DNA of 64,000 nucleotides from Chlamydomonas sphaeroides (Eukaryota > Chlorophyta > Chlorophyceae > Chlamydomonadales > Chlamydomonadaceae). Each line of letters begins with the position of its first letter. Position 1 is the first letter of the stretch. The position numbers and the translations under genes were made by a program. Location: contig BDDC01000035.1 in assembly GCA_001662425.1 (NCBI GenBank), positions 1,006-65,005 on the forward strand, written 5' to 3'. This document shows positions 46,058-58,300 of the stretch, piece by piece. The notes under the pieces were generated by a model. The model saw nothing but the letters and a program-made list of their open reading frames with translations, searched no databases and was not told the origin of the DNA.

Positions 46058-49000
46058 ATGCGTCTGGCTCTCATAGGTCTCCTTGCCGCGCTTTCGGCTA
46101 TTGGGTTGACAGACGCGCAACATTCGCCGGACTTTGCGGCCCCACCATCGCCCAGCCACTTACACGCGTGCCACGCGCACGTCGATGTTGAGGCGAATAA
46201 GGATGCCCAAGGGAACCCAGGCAAGCTCACAGCACACCTGTCGTGCTGCATACCCGCGCCAGGGCTCACGCCGTGGCACGGGCCGTCTTGCTCGCGCATT
46301 TGCCGTGTACAAGGGAGTCAGCGAGGCGTCGGGCCCTCCCGGGCGTCCCCAGGCAGCGATGGGCCCCTGCTTCCCGGGTGTCCTGCCTCCTCTATCCCAT
46401 GTTCGCTTGCCAAGCACGCAACTGCGCTGGGCTCTTCATGGCGTGAACCACTGCCATGTCCCTGGTGTCCCCAGGCATGTTGCCTTGTGCGAGTAGCGAC
46501 GCGGACATGGAGGATTTCTACCGGGAGGCCATGGACCCCGACCTGGACCCGTGGCGGAAGCGGGCGCCACTTAACAGGTCACATATTGCTCCCGTTGCAT
46601 CCTCCCTTCTAGCCCTCCGTTACGCCCCCTCGTGCGACGGCCCTTTTGCAACAGACGGCCCTCCCGCACGGCCCTTTTGCAACAGATCGCACATTGACCG
46701 GTTGCTGGGCAACGGGCGGAACCTGGGCCGCCACCAGCACGGCCTGGTGAGCTGCATGCGCCCGGCACGCTTCCGTACTGCACGGCGAACGGCATGCCGT
46801 ACATCGCTGCGCCGCATGCGCGCGGCCTGCCGTTGAGCCCCTCGTGCGCCCGGGCTGGCCCCATGCATGCCGCTGGCAGATCCTCATCAAGAACGGCACC
46901 TGGTACTACCCATTCCAGTAAGCGGCGTGGATCGGCAGGGCTGCGCTTGGGCCCCCGGTGTAAGGGAGGCCGGTGTCACAAACGCACGACGCGACCTGCG
47001 CGAGCCCTTTCTCCCGTGCAGCTCAAACTGGAACCACACGCAGACGAACAACTCCGTCGTCCAGGTAGGATAGCGACAATGTAGCAACTATGGCCAGCGG
47101 CGTGACATTATCTACGCAACCGGCAACCACCAACCGTGACGCGTACATGCCATGGCCACGCCCAGGGCAACATTACGCTGTGGATCACCTCGATGCAGTA
47201 TTACTTCAATGCCTACTCCGGCACCCTGCCTTTCCCAGGTGCGCCACGACCCGCATGCCCAGCAGCTGCGGCTGCCTCAGCCGCGCCGACCATCGGTACC
47301 AACCCTGCCTGTGTACCCAGCTGCCTGCGGTGGGGGACCCGCGCCTGCGCGACGCTCCTGGCTTGCGGCGTGCGCGGCCGTTCCGTGCCGGAACTAGCAG
47401 CCGTGACGGGTCCCGCCTCCGTGCCGTGCCCAGTCGCGAGCCCACTGGAGTACCACGGAGTGGCCGGGTCTGCAGCCGGCTGCAAGGGAGCATGGTTGGC
47501 CCCGCCCGGCGGCAAAGCTGCGCAGGAGGCCCGGTCCCAGTCCCCTGGCAATCACGACTTCATCCTTCCCTTCCAAGAGCAACCTCGGGCTCCCTGCCTG
47601 CCTCCTGGCACTGGGTAGCAAGCGCATGGCGACCGCCCGCTACCCGGGCCTGCAAGACGACATGCTCCCAAGAGTCAGCCGACGGTGCTGCACCCAGGCC
47701 CGCGTCGGCGCGGCTCGCGGCCGGCACGCGGCACGTGCGATGTGGGGCTGGGGGCCCGCTCCCGGTGTTATGCCACGCCCGCCGCGGTGGCTGCAGCCGA
47801 CGTGCCTTGGACCGTGGCCCTCCGTGTGTCGCAGATGCGTTCTTGTACCTCAGTGACCTAGACACGGGCCGCTGCGTGGTGACATCCGACTGCACCATCC
47901 CCGCCATGTCGCTCACCAAACACACGACCCGGGGCCAGGTGGACCTGCTCTTTCCCTTCATGGTGCGCTGGCTGGGGCTGCACTTGGGGCCATGGCATCG
48001 CACAGGGAGCTCTTACCCTGCATGATGGGGCTGGGGGCTGTGGCCTGGCGTGGGTGGAGCGGCTCATGGGGCGATGTGAGGTCCCCAAGCCAGCGCGGCC
48101 AAGCGCGGGGGCTGTAGCAGAGCGGAGGGTCTAGCCCAGAGGCGTGCTATGCGCCGGAACATGGGCTGGGGTGGGCTGGGGCAGTTGGGAAAGAGGTGTG
48201 CAATTTTTGGGCTGGGGCGGCTGCATCTTTGTGAAGCGGGGACATCAAAGCGCACTGGCGGAGGCGGGGGCGCCACGGCGTCTGGCGGCAACGAACGAGA
48301 ACTTTACGCTCTGGCATGACATGCAGGATGAAAGCGGCACCGCCGGGGCTGTCGTATGCACATGGATTGTGCACTGACTGTGCAGGTAGACATCGAGCAC
48401 CCGCTCTACAACTTCCCCTGGCCGCTCAAGCACGACACGGCCTTTTTCCACGGCCGCGCCAACTGGGGCGAGAGCCCTAAGGTCAGTGGCGCTCGCGCTG
48501 GCTACCCCGCGCCCCACAGCATCCACCGGCGGCGGGGGCCCCCGCCAGCCACTCCGCCCTCCCAACGCCTGACTGGAACAGCACCTGGTGCAGCGTCGCT
48601 CGGCGCGTGCTGGGCCGAGGGCACGCCGGCTCCCCCCGCACTCGACTTGCCCTCACCCAGGCCTCGTCTTCCGTGGCCTCTTCTGACCTGACCTGACCTG
48701 ACCTGACCTGACCTGACCTGACCTGACCTGACCTGACCTGACCTGACCTAACCGCCCCACGCAGTTCTGGGACGTCGTGCAGCCGAACGGCACCACCGCC
48801 CGACAGAAGTTCTGGAGCCGCCTGCACATGGCGCAGCTGAGCTTGCGCGAGCCGGACAAGGTGCGTGGCACCTGTGTCAGTTGTCGCGTGGTGCACGTCC
48901 GTGTGTTCGTTCTTTATTTGGGAAGTGCGACGCCCCGCGCGGCCCGCCTTGGGTCTAGGTGATGTGCTGTGCATGTGGGCGATCTTGTGTGGCCAGGTTC

Positions 49001-50538
49001 ACTGCTCGAACCACAGTCTGGCCCTCGCGACGTCCTTAGCCACACAATGGCGGTCGCGAGCATTTGGTCAGGGGTTGCCAGGATAGATTGCGCGGCGCGG
49101 CAAGCGCGCTCAAGGCAGCAGCGCTGTCCGCTGCAGCGGCGCGGCAGGGCTTCGCATGTCTCCTGATCCGCGCGGCGCAGTGCGACGCCATGGGATGCCG
49201 TACGACTGCCGTAACCCATGTGCCGTACAGGTCATGGCCTCGCTACTGGACCTATCCGGTAAAATCAACGACACGCGCCACGCAAAGCACACCGTGTCTC
49301 TTGCGGATCACGCGCGTTGGTGCGTGTAGAAGGGCTACGGCGGCTGCGCTTACGGCGGGCGATGCTGCCATCGCTCTGTTGCCGTATCCTGACTACACGC
49401 CAACTTGCCAATGCAGGAAGTACGTCATGAACCTGGTGCGTGCGCGCTGGGTCCCCGCCGGTCCCCCGGCGTGTGGCCTCCGCTGCACCGCGACGGGTCC
49501 TAGGGCGGGTGGCGCCGAGTGCGGCAAGGGTGCGCCATTTCCGGCCGGCCTCTTGCCACGGGCCTCTGCAACTGGCGCGCTGGCATGCGCCCCTGATCCT
49601 GGCCGCTTCCCTGCCCGTTCGCCTGCCTGCCCTCTCCGCCCTGCCGCAGGACGGCGTGACGTACGCGGGGCGGCTGTCCCGCATTATGCACACAGACAGC
49701 GTGCTGCTCAAGGAGGAGACGCCGTGGATAGAGTACTTTGTCAGGGCCATGAAGCCAGGTGAGGAGTCGCCGTACGCGTGGTCCGGGTGTGACCCCGCGA
49801 CTTTAACCCGGGTCGAGGCGTCGGGGCTCTGCAGGCGCAGGAAAAGCGTGCCCGACGCTCCGACCTGCCGGGGCACTCGCTGAGGTCGTGTGCTTCTGAC
49901 CGCCACCCCTTGAGCCTCCGCCGCTGCGCTCCGCCGCGCGTCCCCCTCCCATTGCGCCCCAGGTGTGCACTACCTGCCCATCTTGAAGGACGGGCCCAAC
50001 GACGTACTGGACGTGATGCGGGAGTGGGGCAACCGCACGGCCGAGCTCAAGCGCATCGCCTGGAACGCGCAGCAGTTTGCGCTGCGCTACCTGTGCGTGC
50101 GAGCGCGCATGCTGTACTTCCGGCGGCTGGTCGTCGAGAACAAGAAGCTGTTTGACGATCCTGTGACTGGCCGCAACGCGATGCAGGACTTCATAGACGA
50201 GGTGCGGCTGGCCCCCACGCCTGGGGCTGCGGGAGGGCAAGGCAGGCGTGACAGGGGAGGGCAGCCAGGTGCCAACTCATATCGGCGTGCCATTGCAACG
50301 CCAGAGACGGGGGCCTGTCGCAGCCCCTGCGGTGCAACGTTGCGCGCGCCTCGCGATGCCCTAGCCCCCGGCCCGCGTGTTGCGATGCCCTGCGTTGTGA
50401 CATGCACGCCTGCATTGCCTCCTCCTGGCCCGCGTGTCGCGATGCCCTGCGCAGGTGCTGGTGCCCATCATCGAGGCCCGCAAGCGAGGCGATATGAACA
50501 CCACCTACATGGGCGTGAAGCCGCTCGTACGGGGCTAG
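46058..50538 (+). CDS. Glycosyltransferase family 90 (CAP10/Rumi-like), copy 3
   Basis: Third GT90 gene. The start at 46058 gives a clear signal peptide (MRLALIGLLAALSAIGLTDA), so the enzyme enters the secretory pathway. Exon 2 (about 46477-46578) reads DADMEDFYREAMDPDLDPWR. The others are ILIKNGTWYYPF (46882), SNWNHTQTNNSVVQ with potential N-glycosylation sites, TLWITSMQYYFNAYSGTLPF (47170), AFLYLSDLDTGRCVVTSDCT then IPAMSLTKHTTRGQVDLLFP (47840), VDIEHPLYNFPWPLKHDTAF with FFHGRANW (48390), FWDVVQPNGTTARQKFWSRL (48763), VMASLLDLSGKINDTRHAKH (49232), KYVMNL, DGVTYAGRLSRIMHTDSVLL then EETPWIEYFVRAMKPG (49651), and VHYLPILKDGPNDVLDVMRE then WNAQQFALRYLCVRARMLYF (49963). The last exon (VLVPIIEARKRGDMNTTYMG) ends at the TAG at 50536. 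The DG..GRLSRIM.TDSVLL and VHYLPI blocks are diagnostic. The usual FWRG is FFHGR. Divergent from the kinesin. Confidence 0.86.
48683..48748. repeat. (CTGAC)13 array before a splice acceptor
   Basis: Thirteen perfect CTGAC units end at 48748 and are followed by CTAACCGCCCCACGCAG and the exon FWDVVQPNG. CTGAC fits the eukaryotic branch-point consensus, and the array sits where a branch point is expected. Confidence 0.95.
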
Positions 50539-50729
50539 CGAGCGGCTGTCGCTCGGGAGCAAGGCACGAAGGCGGATGGGGGTGCCTCGCACATCTGCAT
50601 CCTCGCCCACAACACGTTCGGCCAGCTGCCACGCGCCGAGCCGCGGCATGCATCCCGACCGGCAGGCAGCGTGTCTCATGGTGTTTGATGTCGGCTGAGC
50701 GCCCGGCCTGCGTCCGCCCTGGCGACGGC

Positions 50730-50774
50730 GATGGGCCGGGCGCCGATGGGCCGGGCGCCGATGGGCCGGGCGGC
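50730..50774. repeat. 15-bp tandem repeat, three copies
   Basis: GATGGGCCGGGCGCC three times, the last with one or two changes, just before the gap. Confidence 0.93.
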
Positions 50775-50826
50775 GGAGGTGGAGGGGGTGGTAGCGGCCG
50801 CCGCAAGCGGCCGCGACACAGCTAGA

Positions 50827-51180
50827 NNNNNNNNNNNNNNNNNNNNNNNNNNNNNNNNNNNNNNNNNNNNNNNNNNNNNNNNNNNNNNNNNNNNNNNNNN
50901 NNNNNNNNNNNNNNNNNNNNNNNNNNNNNNNNNNNNNNNNNNNNNNNNNNNNNNNNNNNNNNNNNNNNNNNNNNNNNNNNNNNNNNNNNNNNNNNNNNNN
51001 NNNNNNNNNNNNNNNNNNNNNNNNNNNNNNNNNNNNNNNNNNNNNNNNNNNNNNNNNNNNNNNNNNNNNNNNNNNNNNNNNNNNNNNNNNNNNNNNNNNN
51101 NNNNNNNNNNNNNNNNNNNNNNNNNNNNNNNNNNNNNNNNNNNNNNNNNNNNNNNNNNNNNNNNNNNNNNNNNNNNNNNN
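50827..51180. other. Assembly gap (354 N)
   Basis: Run of N in intergenic sequence. Confidence 1.
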
Positions 51181-51961
51181 GGAGATATGGTCCTGCCGTT
51201 TCAGGCAGATCGGGCGGCTAGGTCCGGCCCGTGGGTGGAGGGCACGGAGGTCGGTGCCCGAGACCCCTTCAATAGTCCCAGCTATGACCGCATAATGACC
51301 GACGGTTGCGTCTGGTCCTGGTGGCCTCTTTGGGGGGCGAGCCATGCACCCATGCGCAGCTGGGACAGGTTTGTCGTGCTCTCTTCTTGCCTTGGCTTTG
51401 GCCCTCTTCTCTGCAGGTCTCTGCGTAGGCGGGGGTGGGGGGGGCGCCGCACAGCAGGCGCCTGGCGGACTGGCGTCCAGGCAGAGCCAACTTCCTTGGT
51501 GGATAATCGCTGGAGCCGCTGTCGGAGCGTGGCGTTGGGCGCTCAGCGCAGATACGTGAAGCCTGAGGCGTCGTTAAGCAGTGCCCACTGGAGTGACCAT
51601 GTTGTGCAGGTTTCCGGCGAAAGGCCAGCTTGAGCAGGGAATAGGTCGCGCAGTCTGATTCCCTGAGCACAATGCGCTGCTTGAAGTGTCAAGACAATGT
51701 GCTGCCTGGGTTGCCCACTTTTTTTGCGGCTAGCCCGCGGCTGGCCCACGCAGAAACGGCATGGTTGCTGCGCACCGCGCGTTGGTGGCGGCGGCAGCTG
51801 GGGTGCAGAGCACAGCGCAGAGGCGTGCTTAGCCTCCCGACCAGTCCATGACACTCCCTGACATCGTTGCACCCACTTCCGTGCAGGCTAGTCGCCCCCA
51901 TCCTGGTAGCACCGCATGCAGCTCTGCAGCTACGGGCATAATCTTAGATCCGCATACCAAT

Positions 51962-51984
51962 GCACACACGCACACGCACACACA
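51962..51984. repeat. CA-rich microsatellite
   Basis: Imperfect CA run interrupted by CG (CACACACGCACACGCACACA), noncoding. Confidence 0.9.
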
Positions 51985-52352
51985 TCAGCCAAGAACGACA
52001 CACCGCTCGGCGCACTGCATCCCTGCCGCCCGGCCGGCGCGAGGTTGCGCTCGAGCCCCACGCGCACGCGCCTTGAGATGCCACACGGCATCGGCATGCC
52101 GACCAGCAACTGCGCACTAGTACTTGCACAACCCGCACACCGCGTTGGGACGGGCCACACATACGGCTGTTGCCGGGCTACTGCTCCTGGTCGGGCCTTG
52201 AGCGCCGCCCGGACGCGCGCGCGCCCTGACCCGCGTGCGCATCCACCCGTGCCGCGCCGCCGCCCCCCCCCCACCCCACCCCGGATGGCCGGCCCTTGCA
52301 ACGCAACGCTCACCGCCGCCTTCCGGCGCCCGGGCCCCACCTCCGCGCCCTC

Positions 52353-55300
52353 TTAAATGACCACCTCCTTGGGCACGGGCTTGCGGATGTGGCGCATGGT
52401 GGAGCCGGCCTCCTGCGGCTTGAAGGGCGCGAAGGCGCCGTAGGGCTTGGGGATGCCCAGCTGCTCGGGGATGTAGGCGTTGGGCCGCGGATCTGGAGGC
52501 GAGACACGGGAGAAGGGAGGGAGGGCGTGTGTCTTGTGCGGTGCCCGGATGGGCGCGAAATCGAGCCGCAGGCCTCAAGTACCGCTTGGGGCCGCCGTAT
52601 CGTCGCCGCAACGAAGGCTGCCTGGGCTAGCATGCAGCCAGCTGCCAGCATGCAGCCAGCCTGGCGGGTCGACTGGACGACCCTACGTGCCATGTTGCAG
52701 CGCAGCGACGGCGGCCTCACCTGCCGCGCTCTGCACCTCGCTGAGCCGAGCGTCCAGCGCCGCCGTGATGGCGCGCCGCTCCTCCGCCAGCGACTCCAGC
52801 GTACCGCGCTCGCGCTCCAGCCTGCGGGCAGGCGCAGCGCGCAGGGCCCCACACCGAGTCGGAGGCCTGGCCAGCAGGCAGCGAGCGGTTGCAGCTCGCT
52901 ACGGCACCTAGGCGGCCCAACGGTGTCAACCAACGGCGAGCCTCGCCGGCACGACCCACCGCATCCACTCGCGCTCCGCGTCGTCTGTGGGCGGCTCGCC
53001 GGCGTCCAGCCGCTCCGCCGCCACCGACACCGCCGCGTCCAGCTCCTCCTTCTCCGCGCCCAGCTTGAGCGCGCTGGCCTGTGGCGTGGTGGGTGTGTTG
53101 ATGGGCTGCTGGACGCAGGCGGTCGTCCGCGCTACCCTGGCGCACTCGATGCGCCCAACCTGTTGGACGGACAGCTAGCGCAACCGTGGTCTGCCGCACA
53201 ACGGCGCGCACAACCCAACACGAAGTGCCACACGCTGCGATGCTGGGCGGCGGTTGTGTAGCAGCTTGACGCACCTGGTACATGGACAGCTCGGACACGG
53301 TGGCCATGATCTTGCGCGTCACCGCGCGCAGCTTGGCCTGGTACTCGTTGACCCGCTGCGCCAGCTCGAGCGTGTCGGCGCGCCCCTCGGCGGCCTGCGG
53401 ATCGGGCGAGCGATGCAGGGCAGGTTAAAGGCGTGGAGCGTAGAGCCGCCGCGCCAGGCAGGCGAAGGAGGCAGTGTTCAAAGCTCGGCGGGACGTTCGG
53501 CCGCAACGGGCAGAGGAGAGGCGAGCAGGCGGCGAGGTTGGCCGAGGGACGCATCCCACAGACACTGCCAAGCCATGCTCGAGCTGCCGCCGCACCTGCA
53601 CGCGCAGCTTGTCCGAAAGGCTGGTAATCTCCTCCAGGATGAGCTCCTTCTCCAGCAGCTGCTCCTTCTTGTCGTTCAGTCGCTCCTCCAGCGCCTGGCG
53701 CAGTGGACCGGTACAAGGGGGATGCACACGTCAGCAAACCCTACCCCGCGGCCTTCAGCGCAGGACCGCCTGGTCATGCCAGTTCCTTAACCAGCCGGCA
53801 CGGGCGCACAATCAACACCGTGCTGCGCATCGTGTCGTTGGAGGCTGTCATGATTATATTGCTCATGCCAATTGTTGGCGGACCTGTGCCGCGCTCGCAC
53901 CTGGATCTTGGCGCTCAGCTCCTCACGGTCCGGGATCTTGCCGTCCAGCAGGCGCCAGCGGTTGGTGTTGCCCGGGTCCTCGAGCGCCAGGCTGAGCGCC
54001 TCCGCCTCTCGCCGCGCCTCGAACAGCGCCTAACGCCGGAGGAGGGCAGATGGGCAGGCAACGGTCAGCGATGGAAGCGAGGTGAGCTTGGTTGACTGTA
54101 GGGGACGGATTTAGGCGGCGGTAGGAGGCCAAACCCAGCGGCTTGGTGTTGCACCGCGCGCCTTGAACACGCCCAACGCCGGGAAGGGGCAGGTGGGCAG
54201 GCTGCTCGGCGAGTCCAAGGTAGACGCGCTCGGCGGTAACGGCAACCCTAGAGATTTGTAGGGCTGAGGCGCTGGGAGACGGGGTCGAGCGCGTGCCGTG
54301 CCCCCCACCTTTTGCAGCGCCGCGACGTCCGTGTCGAGCAGCGGTACGCTGGGCACCACCCGCCGCGTGACGCCGATGGAGCGGTCCAGCTCCGCCACCT
54401 CGAGCTTCAGCAGCCTGGCGCCAGGGACGGAGGCGGGCCAATGCCAGGGTTCGGTACGGTCCAGGTGTTGCGGGCTACGGGGTTCAGGGTACTAGGGCCA
54501 GAGGGCCGCGGCGACGGAGCGCCCCGGCTGCACCGCCAACTCGAGCTGCCAGGGCCGCGGCTACGGACGCGCGGGGCGTGTGGGCAAGGCCGCGTGCGCG
54601 CTGCCACTAGCAACGAGCGGGGCGCCCCGTGCACGGCGTGCAACCCCACCTGGCCTCGTCCTCTCGCCGCCGGAGCTCGAGCTGCCCGCTGCGGATGACC
54701 TCGTCCTGCGTGGAGGGAACCAGGCCAGCGGCATGGCTCGCGGCGGTTGGCAGCAACACCGCAGCAAGCTGGCGCGCGTGCCCAGCCCGCGGCATGCCGG
54801 CTAGGCGCGGACCGTTGTCAGCCCCTAGCCACGTCCCGCTGGTGACCCCGTCCCCAACCTCGCCCTTGACCATCGAGCAATGCCGTTGCGCCTGTCCCCA
54901 ACGACCCGGGCACCGCACCTGGATGTTTGCCTTCTCGTACAGCACGCACAGCTCGTCGTTGCGGTCCACCAGCATGATGCCTGCGGGCCAGTCAGATGCT
55001 CATCAGCACAGCCGCTGGACTGCTTGAAACGGTGCGGCTCAACGTGCACATTGCGCAGTACCCCGGTACGTGTGTGAACTAGTAGTTGCGGTCGGCTCAG
55101 CAGGGTGCCACGGGCACAGCGACGTTGGCGGCAACACCGCCTCTCAGTCCCACGCACACGATGTGCAAGCCACCCGCGGCCGGGCTCACCCGTGTAGTTG
55201 CGCGCCTCGATTACCAGCTCGTACTGCTTCTTGAGCCGCAGCATCTCCTTCTCGCAGCCGTTGATAATGGCGTTGAGCTTGTCCACCTCGGCGATCTGCT

Positions 55301-58300
55301 CGTCCACCACGGACTGCTTGTCGCGGAACACCATGCCCAGCCTGAGGGAAATGGAGGGCGTGAGCGCGGTGTCACACCACCGTTCCGTACATACGAGTAA
55401 GCTGCGCGACTCCGGGCGGGCCGGCGAGCCCGTTGCCAACCTGCCCCGAGGTACGCCAGGCTACTGGGCCAAGGGGAGGGACGTACGGTAGGAAAGGGGT
55501 GGGGCAGAACCGGACAGCACCCATACCCTGGTCACGCCGGCGTGCGCGCCGCACCTGCCCAGCTCCACGCGCAGCTGGTCGCGCTCCGCGATGTTGGCCT
55601 GGTGTTGCGTGTGCTGCTGCTGCAGAAGCTTGTCCTTGACGCCCACCTGCCAACCGGAGTGGAGCAGCACCGTCAGGGCCGCACCCCGCGTGACGCCCGC
55701 CGCCACATCCACATGCCACCGCCATGCCGCCGCACCTCGTTCTGCAGAATGTCTAGCTCGTTCTGGAGCACCTTGAGCTTGTCCTTCATCTCGGTCGTGC
55801 TCTGGCTAGCAGCCTGCGCCGGACGCGAACGCGGCAGGACAACGGAAACACGGCTTAAGGGCACAGCGAGCGCTCCCCAGCCCAAAGCGCCGGCCGCGCA
55901 TGGCTGCAGTGCGTGGCGGTCCCACTGGCGCTCCCCTTGGCGGTAAAGCTGGAACGAGCATGCCCGCGCTCAGCCAGCCAAGCCCACCTGGATGAGGTTT
56001 ACAAACTTGTTGCGCTGGTTCTTCACCAGGTCGTACAGCTTCTCGAAGTCTCGTATCCGCCGGCTGACCTGCGCGCGCCGCGGCGTGACAAGCACAGGAC
56101 GCACGTGCGTGAGGGCGCGCGCGCCGCACCGGCTCCTCCCGGCCACAGGTACGCACTGTCCGCGAAGCTCGCCTCGACCGGCCCCCGTCGTAGCCGCATC
56201 CGCAGCGCAGCGCTGTGTGCGCATCGCCTGCGCGCTCGCCGCCCGCGCACCTCTTTGCGGATCTTCTTAAGCTCCGCCAGCTCCACCTCCTTGATGCGGC
56301 CCTGCATCTGCACGTCCTTGACCTTGCTCAGCTTTTGGGCGATGCCCAGGGCCACCCTGCGAGGTAACACACGCCACACGGCCACAACCGCTCCGTCACG
56401 ACGCGACGCTACGGCCCACGGCCCTACGCTCTGCGGACCAGCGTGCTGCACCCAACAGCTGTGGGTGGCTCCCGGATGGGAGTGCTGATAGGATGGCGGC
56501 CGGCCTTGCGCCGAGGTTTGGTCACCTGCCGCCCGTACTACACTTCTCCCCCTGCCGCCCGGCTTCGGCCTTGACGCCCGGCAACACCGACTCGGGCAGC
56601 CAAACCCACACCCGCCCGTCTCACTGGCTGCCCAGGTCGCGCAGGCATGGATGACCATGTGCAAGCGCACACAGCCCCCTGCCCACCTGCCCAATGCCCA
56701 AACCAACGACCTGAGTCTCGCACTTCCTTCCCCCCACCCACATCCACGCCCTCACCTGTCACGCTGGCTGCCCAGGTCGCGCAGGATCATGTCCCGCTCC
56801 ATCTCCTCGCGCTTCAGGGCCGCCAGCTCCGACTCCAGCGAGGCCACCTGGCCGCAGTGAACGGTGGGTGGGGGAGCTAACTACGGTATGGGGCACGCGC
56901 CCTGCACCGCTGCGGAGGCGAAGGTGGCGCGGCCGCGTTCAGCCCCCGCCGCAGGCCGGACTTGCGCCGCACAGCGGCGGCGTGTCCGCAGGAGCGCGTG
57001 CACCCGCCTTTCCTTCGATACGGCAGCAGACGGCATTGCAGGCGAGCGAGCATCCCAGCAACGGCTCGGCGCAGCCCCTGCACGTGCGCCGCAGCCGCGC
57101 GACCGCCACCGTGCACCCCACCAGCCCACCGCATGACGCAACCCGCCCGCCCGCCAAGACGCTAGCTAGCATGGCTCGCGGCTTGCAAGACGCACTTCGC
57201 TTGCGCTGCAGGAGCGCCGCACCAAGTGTCAGGGCCTAGCACCGGCACCGGCCGCGGGGCCCAGCGGGTCGGCGATCACGTGGGCTGCGCCCTGCCGTAC
57301 TCGTACTCGTGTACGACTCGTAGCGCGCACCTCCTTGTACGTGAGCTGGAACAGCGCCACCTTCTCCTTGCCGTCCGACTCCTCGTGCAGGAAAGCAGCC
57401 ATCTGAATGTCCAGCTCGCGCTTGACCTGCATCGGGCCGGACGCGGACAGCAAGCTGGGCGCGCGGAGCGGCGCCGCGCCAGCTGACGCGCGCTGCGAGG
57501 CGGGCCCTAGGGCGCCGATCGGACACGCCCACAGCCCCGCCCGCCGGGGTGCCGCACCTCCGCCAGCTCCCGGGCCTGCGTCTTGCGCCGCGCCTCCAGG
57601 TTGTTGACGTCCCGGTGCAGCTGCTCCACCTGTGTACGGCAGCGTGAGCACCGTACGGCAGCACCCGTCGGCGATTGTGCAGTTGGCGTTGCTGGCTGTC
57701 GCCGCATGGCGCTGCCGCGCGTGCCGCCAAGCGGCCCTCCTTCGGCCGCTATGCCTACAACCCGTGGCCCAACGGCCGCACCCATCGGCAGCCCGAGCAC
57801 ACGCATGACGCCCAATCTACGCGCCAGTGCCAGCTGGCAGAGCCATGGCGCCATGGGACCCACCTGGAACTTTAGGTTGGGCAGGCCGTCGCGCGCCTCC
57901 TTGAGCTGCCCCTCCGCCAGCCGGTACTGCCGCAGCATGAGTTCCTTCTCGCGCTGCCGCCGGTTGAGCGTGTCGCTCTCCGTCTTGAGCTCCACCGCCA
58001 GGTTCTGGGCAGGGGTGCGCGGGGTTGCGGGGTTGCGTCGCGCAGGCGTGCAGGAGATTCCGAGGGAGCAGAGGCCGAGCGCGCAGGGGCAAGCAGGCTG
58101 GGGAGGGAGCATGGGGGCAGAGCCCTGCAGCGACTGGTGGGCCCCGGGTGCTCCCAGCCGGCACAGGACCCGCTGCCACCCTCCCAAGGCCACGCGCACT
58201 GGCTCCGCGTGGAGACGAAGGACGGGCACCTGGCAGCTCGCACCTTGACGCGCAGGTCCAGCTCGACCTGGTCGGTGAGGATCTTGTCGGCCTCGATGGA

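Larger units (their letters stand above)
50539..52352. other. Convergent intergenic region with an assembly gap
   Basis: Between the 3' ends of the third GT90 gene and the CCDC146 homologue. No supported gene. It holds a 15-bp tandem repeat, a 354-base gap and a CA-rich microsatellite. Confidence 0.6.

Noticed and set aside
48483..48974. Apparent repeat protein with QVRSG repeats on the minus strand
   Set aside because: It is the translation of the (CTGAC)n intronic microsatellite, not a protein repeat domain.
50191..51345. Long open frame through the second N run
   Set aside because: The frame is open only because N codons cannot produce stops. Its flanks have no domain.
57229..57730. Overlapping frames in the CCDC146 introns as separate genes
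   Set aside because: They have no independent domains. The only conserved sequence lies in the short minus-strand exons.
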